Positions 11,801 to 23,900 of a stretch of 64,000 nt of DNA are shown one piece after another. Source of the DNA: Casuarina equisetifolia (lineage: Eukaryota > Streptophyta > Magnoliopsida > Fagales > Casuarinaceae). The stretch's first letter is position 1; each line of letters starts with the position of its first letter. The notes beneath the pieces are model-generated. The model was not told the origin of the DNA and ran no database searches. It saw only the letters and a list, made by a program, of their open reading frames with translations. Where the stretch lies: assembly GCA_028551475.1 (NCBI GenBank), contig CM052358.1, positions 8,043,938-8,107,937 on the forward strand, written 5' to 3'. The position numbers and the translations under genes were made by a program.

Positions 11801-12259
11801 GCTTTAACAAAGCAAGTTAACTAATTGTTTCATTACCAAGTTAAACATAGCTAGTGGCATCTGAAAAATAAATAGCAAAACAGAAAATGAGTGTACCGGT
11901 GACGGAGTAGTTGTACTCCGGAGAGGCAAAGAGAACGCTATCAGCTGCATCGATTTTCTGCCGGAAAGCTTCCACAGCCGGTGGGAAGGTACCCTCGCCT
12001 TCCAAGTCCGTGTTAAGCATGGGAAGGTCGGCAATGTCTATGTACTCTATGTGCAGACCGTCGATTCCCTTGCTTAGCTCGATCGCTGCAAAACCATGAA
12101 CACCAAATCAAAACCCATGTCCCAAAAACAAGCATAGAATGCCAAGCACAGTCAGGATCAAGCACCAGAACGAACGAGGCCACGGTTGTAGGAGCCTCTA
12201 CGAAGAGACCCACAAAGAGCCGCAACACGAATTGGCTTCCCTGCCACCACTGCTTTCAT
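8860..12259 (-). CDS. NQR: NAD(P)H:quinone/FMN oxidoreductase, copy 3 (complete)
   Basis: The exons on the minus strand are 12259-12166, 12085-11897 and 9164-8860, with GT/AG borders and the same phases as copy 2, giving 195 aa. The product has the loop LCGSLRRGSYNRGLV near residue 17, SPEYNYS, DWASRPPNVWGDK, FGGGRSQYHLRQIG and the C-terminus LRLQGKQ. It differs from copy 2 at only a few positions in exon 3 (for example an Ala-Asp pair where copy 2 has Gly-Gly before FGGG) and more in exon 1. The high similarity and shared flanks show a recent tandem duplication. The 2.7-kb second intron contains retroelement scraps. A Copia element sits 260 bp upstream of the start codon, so the core promoter remains but more distant control DNA has been pushed away by 5.5 kb. 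Confidence 0.9.
9285..9900 (-). mobile_element. Copia pol fossil (integrase-end part)
   Basis: Minus-strand translation recalls the end of a Copia integrase region, with NVACALQFQALIP and AIYLINRT matching the conserved pattern NVARALRFQ...ATYLINR. It is a short, badly decayed piece inside intron 2 of NQR copy 3. It is broken many times, old, and no ends could be fixed. Confidence 0.55.
10225..10640 (+). mobile_element. Copia RNase H end plus LTR remnant
   Basis: Plus-strand translation gives HIEIDCHYVKEKL followed by a decayed version of the usual LADIFTKPL end of Copia pol. About 10426, tgttatagaatattac starts an LTR-like stretch that runs to roughly 10630. The orientation is opposite to the integrase scrap at 9.3-9.9 kb, so the two come from different insertions or a rearranged one. 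It is an old, broken fossil. Confidence 0.6.
10660..11896. other. Rest of NQR copy 3 intron 2
   Basis: This is AT-rich intron DNA without a recognised gene. The last 100 bp before exon 2 (from caatttgctttaacaaagca at 11791) match the same place in copy 2 (from about 7861), which marks homologous intron ends. Confidence 0.5.
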
Positions 12260-12513
12260 GGCCTTCTTCTCAAGAGTTCTGTCTTTTCCACCACCATGTT
12301 ACTGTCCATTTGAGAGAGGGGTGACCCAATCACACAGCTAAGTGGACCGCACGGGAAAAAAAAAATGATGAGATGCTGTCGTTTCCACCGTATATGGAAT
12401 CAAAAAGGTTGGATTATCTCGATTCCGTTGGATCAGCATAAATTATAGAGAGAATGTGTGATGACTATGCATGCGACGAGGTGGCAGGTTCAGACAAAGT
12501 AAGAGTTGACCAA

Positions 12514-12518
12514 GTTTT
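12514..12518. repeat. Target-site duplication, left (GTTTT)
   Basis: The 5-bp GTTTT directly before the left LTR is repeated at 18019-18023 after the right LTR, as expected for Copia integration. Confidence 0.85.
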
Positions 12519-13206
12519 TGTTTGGTTGGTCCAGCCCATATTTGGGGACTTATTATTGGGTCCAATTAGGGTAATGTGGCCCTAAGGTTTAAAAGAAAAA
12601 ATATAGGGTTTTTTCTTTAAGAGAAGAGATGAGTGGCCGTCAAAAGAAAAAAGAGAGAGAGAAAAGAAAAGAGCAGAATTTCGTAGGAATTAGAGGCCCT
12701 GCGCAGCAGTTGATCAAACGTTTGATCAAGGACGATCCGTGGTCCGATTGAGCTGATTTTTTGTCAGCAGGTTCGGGATTGGGTGTTCTTCATTGTGAAC
12801 GGTTGGATCGTCGTTTGGAGCTCTTGAAGTCAGCAGATTGTGGTCGAAAATCTGGGTGATATTTCTCCAACTTTTCTTGGTTAAGTTGTTGTTTACAACT
12901 TGTTCTTCACTATTTATTGGTGATTCTATTGTTGTTGAATCAGTAAATCTTTGTCCTGTTGCTATTGTTAAGGACTTGATTGGGTTGTATCCTAACGATT
13001 GATATAGTGGAGATTTGGGTGGACTCCGTGATTGGTCCCGTGGTTTTTTATCCTTCACATTGGAGGAGTTTTTCCACGTAAAAATTCTTTTGTGTTGACT
13101 TTGATTTGATTATTTTACTTGTGATTCGAATACATCGTTGGTGTTTTAGTATTTCCTCATAGGTTCAATCAAAGTGGAAAACTTTATACGTCGTTTTTTC
13201 TCATCA
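12519..13206 (+). repeat. 5' LTR of the Tnt1-like element
   Basis: This is a 688-bp terminal repeat starting TGTTTGGTTGGTCC and ending CTCATCA. It matches 17332-18018 almost throughout. The divergent NQR copy 3 promoter lies just to its left. Confidence 0.92.
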
Positions 13207-13222
13207 GAGTGGTATCAAGAGC
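13207..13222 (+). other. Primer-binding site of the Tnt1-like element
   Basis: Directly after the LTR the sequence gagtggtatcaagagc contains TGGTATCAAGAGC, close to the complement of the 3' end of initiator Met-tRNA, the usual primer of plant Copia elements. Confidence 0.85.
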
Positions 13223-16200
13223 TTAGGTTGTGGTTGTTTTATCTTTGGATTTGATTGAACGATGGAACTAAACACTAACAGGATGATTAGTTTGAATGGA
13301 CGAAATTATCATGTTTGGAAGGGTAAGATGGAAGATTTGCTTTATGTGAAGCGTTGGCACTTACCGGTGTTTAGTGAAACTAGACCAGATAACATAAGTG
13401 AGGCCGATTGGACTCTTGAGCATAAAATTGTATGCGGGTTCATTCGACAATTTGTAGATGAGAATGTTTTGAATCACATTAGTAAAGAAACACATGCTCG
13501 GACTCTATGGAACAAACTTGAATCTTTGTATGCTCGAAAAACTGGAAATAATAAGATGTATTTGATGAAGCAACTTATTAGCTTGAAATACAAAGATGGG
13601 CAATCCATATCTGATCATTTGAATGAGTTTCAGGGAATGTTAGATCAACTTTCAGGCATGAATATGAAGTTTGAAGATGAAGTACAAGGACTTTGGTTAC
13701 TTGGTACTTTACCAGAATCTTGGGAAACATTTCGTATGTCAGTGAGTAACTCTGCTCCCGATGGAATTGTCACTATGGATTTTGCCAAGACTAGTATTTT
13801 GAATGAAGAGATGAGAAGAAAGAGTCAGGGTTCTTTGTCTCATTTTGAAGCTTTGGTTGTTGAAAATAGGGGGAGAAGTCATAGTAGAGGTCCGAGAGGT
13901 TATAACAAAAGTCGAAGTAAGTCTAGATCATGGCATAAAAATGTAGAGTGCCATCATTGTGGCAAGATGGGTCATATTAAGAAAAATTGCTTCCAGCTGA
14001 AAAATGAAAAGAAAAATGGTAAAGGTAGAAATGAGAAGAAGAAAGTTAATGAAAGTGAGGAGAAGAAGGACAACAATGATAATGATCGAGTTGCAGCAGC
14101 TACTAATGAACTTGTTATTGTGTGCTATGATGATAATGTGAATTTTGCAAGCAATGAGACAAGTTGGGTAATTGATAGTGGTGCTTCTCTTCATATTACT
14201 TCCAAGAGGGAGTTCTTTACTTCTTATACTCTTGGAAACTTTGGCACATTGAAGATGGGTAATGATTGCTTGGCTAAAGTTGCAGGTATGGGAGATGTAT
14301 GCTTGGAGACTCGTAATGGATCTAAGTTGGTTCTCAAGAATGTTAGACATGTACCAGAAATTCGCTTGAATTTGATTTCTACCGGACAACTTGATGATGA
14401 AGGTTTTTGCAATATCTTCAATAATGGACAATGAAAACTTACTAAGGGTTCATTAGTTATGGCTAGAGGCAAGAAAGAGTCTTCTTTGTATTTGTTTCAG
14501 GCCAAGATTTCCAAGAACACTTGTAATGTAGTGGAAGATGGAAATGCAAGTGCTTTATGGCATAAAAGATTAAGTCACATTAGTGAGAAGGGCATGAATG
14601 TGTTGGCAAAGAAGAACTTGTTATCTGGGATTAAGAGTGCAAAACTTGAGAAGTGTGCACATTGTTTAGCTGGAAAACAGAAAAGAGTTTCATTCTATAG
14701 TCACCCTCCTTCAAGAAAATCAGATTTTTTGGAGTTAGTACACTCAGATGTTTGTGGCCCAGTCAACCCGAGGACGCTTGGTGGAGCATCCTACTTTGTG
14801 ACCTTTATTGATGACTACTCAAGAAAGGTTTGGGTTTATGTTTTGATGTCAAAAGATCAAGTGCTAGATGTATTTAAGTAGTTTCAAGTTTCAGTAGAGC
14901 GGCAAACTGGAAAGAAGTTGAAATGCATTCGATCAGACAATGGTGGTGAGTACATTGGACCATTTGATGAGTATTGTAGGCAACATGGTATTCGACATCA
15001 GAAGACACCTCCAAAAACACCTCAATTGAATGGTATAGCGGAAAGAATAAACAGGACATTGGTTGAGAGAGTTAGATGCATGATTTCAAATGCTAACCTG
15101 CCAAAGACATTTTGGGGTGAGGCATTACTTACAGCAGCTTATGTTATCAATCTATCTCCAACTGTTGCTTTAGATGATGATGTGCCAGATAGAGTTTGGT
15201 TTGGCAAGGATGTTTCCTATAACTATCTAAAAGTATTTGGTTGCAAAGCATTTGTTCATATTCCAAAAGATGAAAGGTCTAAGTTAGATGTCAAGACACG
15301 AGAATGTATATTTCTTGGTTATGGTTCTGATGAATTTGGCTACAGGTGTTATGATCCAGCTGTGAAGAAAATTGTGAGGAGTTGTGATGTTGTATTTTTT
15401 GAGAATCAAAATATGACAGATATTGGCCAGAGTGAGAAGAATATGTCACAAGGCTCTAAGATTGGTATTGATATTGATCAAATTCCTTCAAATGATTTAC
15501 AGCGACAGTTGCCAGAACAAGTTGAAAGTGATATTCAGCATGATGTTCAGAATCAGGTTCAGAATGACCAACAGGGTGCAGATAATAGTGATACTCAGAC
15601 AGATAATGTTGTTGATGTTCAGCAGAATCCATCTTCAGTTCCACCATTGAGGAGGTCTACTAGAGGTCGTCATCCATCCTCTAGATACTCTACTGAGGAG
15701 TATGTATTGTTGACTGATGCAGGTGAGCCTGAGAGCTTTGAAGAAGCAGCAGAGGATGTGGATAAGAAAAAATGGGTTGATGCAATGCAAGATGAGTTGA
15801 AATCTTTGCATGATAATCAAACATTTGAGTTGGTGACATTGTCTAAAGGCAAGAAAGCTTTGAAGAATCGTTGGATTTATAGATTGAAGCATGATGAAAA
15901 TTCTTCACAACCCCGATACAAAGCCAGACTAGTTGTTAAAGGTTTCAGTCAGAAAAAGGGAATTGATTATGATGAGATTTTCTCACCTGTTGTGAAAATG
16001 TCCTCAATTCGAGTGGTTTTGGGATTGGCTGTCAGTCTTGATCTTGAAATTGAGCAAATTGATGTAAAGACTGCTTTTCTTCATGGTGACCTAAATGAAG
16101 AAATTTATATGGAGCAACCAGAGGGTTTTAAAGAAAAAGGTAAAGAGAACTATGTTTGCAAGCTAAAGAAAAGTTTATATGGCTTAAAACAGGCACCGAG

Positions 16201-17319
16201 ACAATGGTATCGAAAATTTGAGTCTTTTATGGGGGAGCAAGCCTATAAGAAGACAAATTCTGATCATTGTGTATTTGTGCAGAAGTTCTCAGATGATGAT
16301 TTTATCATTCTACTACTTTATGTAGATGACATGCTTATAGTTGGTAAGAATGCTGCAAGAATTGAAAAGTTGAAGCAGGAGTTAAGTAAGTCATTCTCAA
16401 TGAAAGACTTAGGCTCAGTGAAGCAAATTCTTGGTATGAGAGTTAGTCGTGACAGAAAAGCCAAGAAGTTGTGGTTGTCTCAAGAGGAGTACATTAAGAA
16501 AGTGCTTCAGAGGTTTTGTATGGATAAAGCTAAAGTGGTGAGCACGCCTCTTGCTACACACTTTAAGCTTAATAAGAAACAATGTCCTACAGATGAGGAA
16601 GATAAAAAAGATATGAAAAAAGTTCCTTATGCTTCGGCTGTTGGTTGTTTAATGTATGCAATGATTTGTACAAGGCCAGATATAGCTCATGCAGTTGGAG
16701 TAGTTAGCAGATTTACTTCTAATCCTGGAAGAGAACATTGGAATGCAGTGAAGTGGATTCTAAGGTATCTTCGAGGCACTTCTAGTTTGAAACTTTCATT
16801 TGGGAGTGATAAGCCTATTCTTGTGGGATATACAGATTCTGACATGGCAGGAGATATTGATAATAGAATATCTACTTCAGGCTACTTGATTAAATTTTCA
16901 GGGGGAGCTGTGACATGGCAATCAAGATTACAAAAATGTATTGCTCTATCTACAACAGAAGCAGAATTTATTGCAGCAACGGAAGCATGTAAAGAGTTGC
17001 TTTGGATGAAGGAACTCATAAAAGAACTTGGTTTCGTGCAAGAAAAGTATGTGTTATTTTGTGATAGTCAAAGTGCTATACATCTTGCTAAGAACTCTAC
17101 TTTTCATCAAAGGTCAAAGCATATTGATATAAGGTATCATTGGATACGAGATATAATGGAAACCAAAGAGGTTGCACTTGAAAAGGTACATACTGAGAAT
17201 AATGGTTCTGATATGATGACAAAGGCTCTATGGCGAGAAAAGTTTGAGTTTTGTCGGCATGAGGCCGGTTTGGATTGTGCTTGAGAAATGAACATATGGA
17301 ATCTCCCTCATTTGGGCTA

Positions 17320-17331
17320 GAGGGGGAGAAT
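17320..17331 (+). other. Polypurine tract of the Tnt1-like element
   Basis: The purine-rich run agagggggagaa lies directly before the right LTR, as expected for plus-strand priming. Confidence 0.8.
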
Positions 17332-18018
17332 TGTTGGGTTGGTCCAGCCCATATTCGGGGACTTATTATTGGGTCCAATTAGGGTAATGTGGCCCTAAGG
17401 TTTAAAAGAAAAAATATAGGGTTTTTTCTTTAAGAGAAGAGGTGAGTGGCCGTCAAAAGAAAAAAAAAAGAGAGAAAAGAAAAGAGCAGAATTTCGCAGG
17501 AATTAGAGGCCCTGCGCAGCAGTTGATCAAACGTTTGATCAAGGACGATCCGTGGTCCGATTGAGCTGATTTTTTGTCAGCAGGTTCGGGATTGGGTGTT
17601 CTTCATTGTGAACGGTTGGATCGTCGTTTGGAGCTCTTGAAGTCAGCAGATTGTGGTCGAAAATCTGGATGATATTTCTCCAACTTTTCTTGGTTAAGTT
17701 GTTGTTTACAACTTGTTCTTCACTATTTATTGGTGATTCTATTGTTGTTGAATCAGTAAATCTTTGTCCTGTTGCTATTGTTAAGGACTTGATTGGGTTG
17801 TATCCTAACGATTGATATAGTGGAGATTTGGGTGGACTCTGTGATCGGTCCCGTGGTTTTTTATCCTTCACATTGGAGGAGTTTTTCCACGTAGAAATTC
17901 TTTTGTGTTGACTATGATTTGATTATTTTACTTGTGATTCGAAAAATCGTTGGTGTTTTAGTATTTCCTCATAGGTTCAATCAAAGTGGGAAACTTTATA
18001 CGTCGTTTTTTCTCATCA
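17332..18018 (+). repeat. 3' LTR of the Tnt1-like element
   Basis: This is a 687-bp terminal repeat starting TGTTGGGTTGGTCC and ending CTCATCA, followed by the right copy of GTTTT at 18019-18023. Confidence 0.92.
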
Positions 18019-18023
18019 GTTTT

Positions 18024-20922
18024 TTGCTGACAGGTGGAAATAGGGTCGCAAACGTGAAAGTGCCGATGTCTCTGGAACCTGTTCCTATGAAGCTGTCGGC
18101 AGGTGAGATGGAACTTCATTTATTGCATGATGTGATTGCTTAGTTTGTTTCGATTCTTATCCACCCGGTTTAATCTATGCAATTGATTTGAAGTGAGCAA
18201 AAGAAAAACCAGAAAAGAATGAAGGGATTAGAGGGCGGTTCATGGCTTTTCGGGGAAGGGTTGTCGTTGGGCACCTCTTCCTCACCCAAGGAACAGCAAT
18301 GCTTCATTTGATGCTGAAGCCACGGGAGACGGGAAGGGGAAGGGGCGGCGATCATCCTGCTACGGCGGTGGCATCCACCTCAAAAGATATAAAATCTAGT
18401 GTCTAAGTCTTTTCCTTTTTCTTCTTCTTTTTCTTCTTCAATCTATATAAATTAAGAGTAAATTTTTGTGATAAGTAATTAATTCAGTTAGAATAAATAT
18501 TCTTAAAATAAATAAATAATGAGAATACCTTTTACATATCAAATCAAAGAAGGAATCCGCAAGAATAATTCCTCTTGAAACTCGATTTATTACCTAAGTT
18601 CACTCTTTTCCAAAAAAAAAAAAATTCTAGATTGACATGGTCTCACGAAGGTGGGCTTCTCTTTTCCTTTCCATAGACAGGATTTGACACCTCAAGTTCC
18701 ATTTCTTAGCGTTTAGACTAAGCAATTCTTCTCTTCAGCATCCACATTGCCTTGAGCCCTTTTGTGTTAAAAGTCTTTTGCCGGACTCCAGACGAACAAG
18801 CAAACACCTTTTTGACGTAAATGGTCATTACCTGTATTAACATAACAAGACAAGAAGAAAAGTCTACATCCATACATGTGGATCTAGAAAGAAACTACAG
18901 AATTATGCGTTAGTTTACATTGAAGCAATCAACCAAAAGTATTTAATTAGATAATTAATGAGGATTAGTTGTAATCTAATAAGCATTGCTGTCTGGTGTT
19001 CTAGGGAAGGTGGATCAATAGCCAACCTCATTTATTATTGCAAGTGCCATATTTTTATTCCTTCCAATTCCCATAGGAATTATTATTCTAAAGTAGTGTA
19101 ATTGGTCCATGCTGTAATGGGTATTGATCAGAACTTTTATTATTCCCCCTAAGACAAAGTTCTGGTCAAATTCACTTTGCGTCCTGAGATTTACAGAATC
19201 TCTAAAATAAAGTCGGTGATGATCGAGAGGTTAATGACTCGGTTTTGGTAAAATTCAAAACTTTTAATTTAATTTCAAAAGAAAAAAAAAATTGTCATGA
19301 TTTAAGAGATCAAGATAAAATAGTACTACAAAAAGATAAGTCAAGATGAAATTATAAATGAAGAAGAAAAAATAATGAGGCTCAGAGTCATTCCTTAAAT
19401 ATCAAAACATTTAATGACTTTGACGTAGATTGTGGTCATAATTCTTAATAAGATCAATTATTCAGTTTAATTATTTTATTTATTTATTTATTGACAAATA
19501 GCGAAAGATCATTATGAGAACCTTCCTTGAAATTATTAACATAATCTGAGGAATCCCGATCCAATATATGTTCTGGAACGAACAAACGACCCGTCGCAAG
19601 GGCGGGGTTGTAGAGATCAGCAAGGTACAGGCTGCCGATAAAGATCGACTTTTCAAACCTTGCTCAGTGGCCTTGGATCCAAAACCCGCTTCCGAATCTT
19701 CCTGTCCCGGCTCACACGTCAAGGTTCTTGCTTTCTCTCCCAACCATTTCTCGTCCTTTGCATTACTGGGCAGCTCGACATCATTTTCGTTAGGCCGGTA
19801 GAGCTCATTTATTTAATGCATTTTAGTCTCGTGCATTCCTTAACGGACCGCTCGTTCACGGTTCTGGGTTTTGTTTGTTTCTCCGCGTTTGTTGATTTCT
19901 GCAAGTTTTCCGGGTTCCCGTTTGGTTTTAGTTGTAGCTGTGAGAATTTGCTTTCTCTTTTGGCATTTTGGTTGGGTCAGTGTTTGTAGTTCTTTTGAAA
20001 CTTATTGCCTTTCTGTGAATCGCTGCAATGAATTTTGTTTTAAAGTCTATTTGATTTCTGTGTGACAGATTTGACTGCTTTAAATTGTGATTTAGCTCTT
20101 GCATGCATTAACTTTTTCGGTGCACTTCTGAATTATGGACAACGGGGTTGTCTTGCTACGTTTTTCGTAGGCATTAATGGTCAATGGATGTATTGAATAC
20201 ATTTTATAGGTTTAATGAGTGCTTTTTTAAAGTAATTGATCTGAAGTTTCATTGGAATCAGTTTGTCAAAAGTTTCACCGAAATCGGCTTGTCTGAAGTT
20301 TCACCGAAATTGGCTTGTCTGAAGTTTCACCGAAATCGGTCTGTCTGAAGTTTCATCGAAATCGGTCTGTCTGAATTTTCATCGAAATCGGTCTGTCTGA
20401 AGTTTCGTTCCTGTATTATATAGGAACGGGTTGTTTGATCATATTCACATCAAGGTTCTGTCCTTATTTCTCCGTGGATTGCTGTTGTACTAGGCAACTC
20501 CCAAAAAAGCCTTAGAAAGCTGAACGCGTCTGAGATAGGATTAGTGAGTTATTTTTACATATCTTGTCGCCTTGAATTGATTAAATTTTGGATATTACTG
20601 GCTTCACATGTCTTTCCTTTTTATCAAATGCGAGCTTGTTATTCTGAAGTCTTATGTGGGTCAGATTATTATTTTTTTTTTTCTTTTGCTGTAGGTTGCT
20701 AGCCGGAACTGTTTTTTTGTGGTCACCTCCCTAAAGTCATACGGGAAGTTGAACCATGTAAATTTTTGTCCAATGCTGTGGCTTCATCATTGTGTCAGCT
20801 GGAGAGTGGAGAAGTTTAATGGAATTGGGAGCTTCCATTTTAAGCTGTTTTGAGTAGGGAGCCTAGTTTGTTACGAGCCTGGAGTAGTCGGGATTCTGAT
20901 TTTCTTTAACCACCTTTGATTA
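18024..20922. other. Spacer and likely 5' leader of the HPAT gene
   Basis: The left part is AT-rich with no gene seen. From about 19560 the base composition changes to CG-containing, CT-rich leader-like sequence. A possible non-coding first exon ends near 19797 (gccg/gtagag), and the sequence returns after tttgctgtag at 20694. I infer a leader intron of about 0.9 kb; transcript data would be needed to fix it. Confidence 0.4.
20241..20407. repeat. 26-bp minisatellite, about six units
   Basis: Six tandem 26-bp units begin ctgaagtttc and continue with a variant of accgaaatcggtctgt, followed by a partial seventh. Unit-to-unit changes are few in the right half and more numerous in the left. The array lies in the putative leader intron of the HPAT gene. 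Confidence 0.9.
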
Positions 20923-23900
20923 ATGATGGGACGGGTCTCACCACTATTTTTGATAATATTGACTGTTGGCTTTTTCTTTGCAACATATAATTTGTTAACA
21001 TTGATATTCCAGTACGGATCTTTTGGGAAATGGGTAGGTTTTGATTCAGATGGTGCATTACTGTTTGACCCTGTTATTGAGATGCCTAAGCCTGTGAGGA
21101 GGACAAAGAATGAGAAGTCACCCTTCCATGTTGCCTTAACGGCCACTGATGCTCCTTACAGTAAATGGCAGTGTCGCATTATGTACTACTGGTATAAGAG
21201 GCAGAAGGACTTGCCAGGATCTGAGATGGGAGGATTCACTCGGATTTTGCATTCAGGACATCCGGACAACTTGATGGATGAGATTCCTACTCTTGTTGTT
21301 GATCCTCTTCCACCTGGTATGGACCGGGTGAGGTTTCTTACAATACTATATTTTCAAGTCACTTATTTTCTGCCTTTTTTATGTAATTGGTACCCCCTTG
21401 GTTGTTTGTAGAAGCTTAGTCCCGTTCCTGACTTTGTGAAGCATTTGATCGATATTCAATCACTTCTGTAACTGTGTCTCTTCATATTATGTACACAAAA
21501 AAAAAAAAAAAAAAGAAGACTTAAGAAGAGGATAGACCTGCAATAATTCCATGCTCTAGTGTTAATTTAGAAAGGGGTAAAGGAACAGAATTAAGTGGAG
21601 TAAGAGCATCTGGAAATTTTAGAGCTAATCCTGGCCACTACCTTCCTTTAATGACTTACTGGTTCTGGAATAAAAGCAACTTGACCTATTAGGGTAAACT
21701 TTTTGAAACGTTCAACCATGTTACTTGGTCCTGTGTGCTCAAATAAATTGCCTATACTCAGGACTTCTTTAGCATGTGGAGAACTTTACTATCATTTTAT
21801 GGAGTAATAGTTTTTGTAGTCCTGACAACCTTTATATTTCCATCTTACCAGATGAGTTGTTTTGAAGCCAGTCTTATCAGCATTGTCTGATCTTTCATTT
21901 GGTCAAATCACTATACAAAAATTTCTCTAAGCATCCCTTACCTTCAATGGCCCACAGAACACTGACTTTTAGGTCATCAGATTTGCCTTAACATGTTGTT
22001 TCAAAATCCTACCACCTTTTTTCATTTTGATAAATTTCAGTATGCTGAGGAGTGTTGTGAAGTGCCCTGGATGTATACTAATGACGTAATGTGTATGAGA
22101 AGCAGATAAATTTGGAGAGTAAGTCTTTTTCTCAACCAATGAGGGTCTTCTTTGTGTCCCATAATGACAGGATTTCCTTGTTCCTCTACTTAGGCAGCAA
22201 CTCAATTTTACTGAAATTCCCCTTTTGACTCCTTATCACTTGGAATAATTTTTTTTAAAAGAGAGAGAAAGAGAGAGAGAGAAGAAGAAGAAGAAGAATA
22301 GACCTCATAAATGACAAATCCTAGTTTTCTGGATGCAATATCACAAAACGATAGAGCATCACCAGAAGCTAGCAAAATAGAAACAATCATGCCCACTGTT
22401 ATGGACACCAACCCAAAACTCACAAAAATGAGTGCCTTCCACAACAATTACAATTATCATAGCAATTTGATAGAGTCGTCCAAATTTCTGTGCCTGATTT
22501 TCTTTAAAAAATAAATTCTTTAAACTATGGTATATTATTTCCTCTCCTTGTAAATTAAGCTTTATTGTGGGGATACTTTTAAGTCTTGCTAGCGAATAGA
22601 CTGCAGATTTGAGCTCATACTGTCTCCATTTAAACAACTGGCTGGCAAGTATATACTTCTTTGCCAAATATGTGGTGATCATTTTTTGTCTGCTTATTGC
22701 TAGCAATTACTTGAGGAAAATACATTCTTGATTTGAGTTTCGGTCATTTCTCAGGGGTATATTGTTTTAAATAGACCATGGGCTTTCGTGCAATGGCTGG
22801 AAAAGGCTAAAATAGAGGAAGAGTGAGTGCCATAAACTAATGAATATGAAATGTGGTTACATTTGCCTACAGTTATTTTGAGCGTTCACTTCTTGAAGTT
22901 TAAAATAGTGTTTGTTTTACTATCATGCAGGTACATTTTGATGGCGGAGCCTGATCACATATTTATAAAGCCACTGCCTAATTTGGCACACGGGAAATAT
23001 CCAGCTGCCTTTCCATTTTTTTATATTAGGCCTGAACAGAATGAGAATATTATAAGGAAGTTCTATCCGGAGGAGAAAGGTCCTGTGAAAAATGTTGATC
23101 CAATTGGCAATTCTCCAGTAATAATCAAGAGGGTAAAACTCTGCTTACAGGGTGACCTCTAAAGTATATGTAGTCATGTAGCAACATTGTTTATTTTTCT
23201 GATGTCACCATGTATTGGCTGTCGTTTTGGTACTAACCATTTCCTTTAATCTGAAGATTCGTTTTCTCTTTTTGGGTGAAGATTGGCACTCATTGATTGA
23301 CCTTTTTATTTTTTCAATTTTTTGTTCAGGATTTGTTGAAGAAGATTGCACCTACTTGGATGAATGTCTCTCTAAGAATGAAAGAAGACCCAGAGACTGA
23401 TAAAACTTTTGGATGGGTTCTAGAAATGTAAGCTAAACTTATCACATTCAGAAGGAAAGGGGCCCCCCCGCGGGGGGGGGGGGGGGGGGAGTGACTGTTC
23501 ATTTTGGAAGTTGATTCTAGAAGATTTGACATCGATATTGATTATTTTATGTTCCTGTTTCCTTCCTCTGCACCTAGGTATGCTTATGCTGTAGCATCTG
23601 CTTTGCATGGCGTGCAGCATATTCTTTGGAAAGACTTTATGCTGCAAGTATGTCTCTTCTTTTGTGAAGTTTTTCATTGGCTGTTCATTTCCATCTTCTG
23701 ATTTAACTTCTTAGTGAATCTCTGAAAATATGGTGATGTGCATACATTGAAGCCCATCTAAGCCTAACATTATGTTTTTCTTTTTTTTTTCCCCCAGCCC
23801 CCATGGGATCAGAAAATTGGAAAGAGTTTCATAATTCATTACACATATGGATGTGACTACAGCTTAAAGGTATCATCACATTCCCATTTTGTTCAATTAT

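Larger units (their letters stand above)
12519..18018 (+). mobile_element. Tnt1-like Copia LTR retrotransposon
   Basis: A 5.5-kb Ty1/copia element lies in plus orientation with LTRs at 12519-13206 and 17332-18018, both starting TG and ending CA. The internal region reads in the order gag (about 13.26-14.1 kb, with a CHHCGKMGHIKKNC zinc knuckle), protease (VIDSGAS, about 14.17 kb), integrase (HKRLSHIS through SDNGGEY and TPQLNGIAERINR, about 14.55-15.4 kb), reverse transcriptase (KARLVVKGF, DVKTAFLHGDL and LLYVDDML, about 15.8-16.5 kb) and RNase H (STTEAEFIAATEACKE, KHIDIRYHWIRD, to about 17.28 kb). The sequence resembles tobacco Tnt1 along its whole length, so I place it in the Tork/Tnt1 lineage. 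The LTRs differ at about a dozen places in 687 bp (near 2%), which suggests an insertion roughly one to two million years old. It looks nearly whole, with about two breaks in the coding part, so it is treated as a recent fossil. Confidence 0.95.

Noticed and set aside
19568-19801. 77-codon open frame upstream of the HPAT gene
   Set aside because: It fits better as part of a non-coding leader region; no homology recognised.
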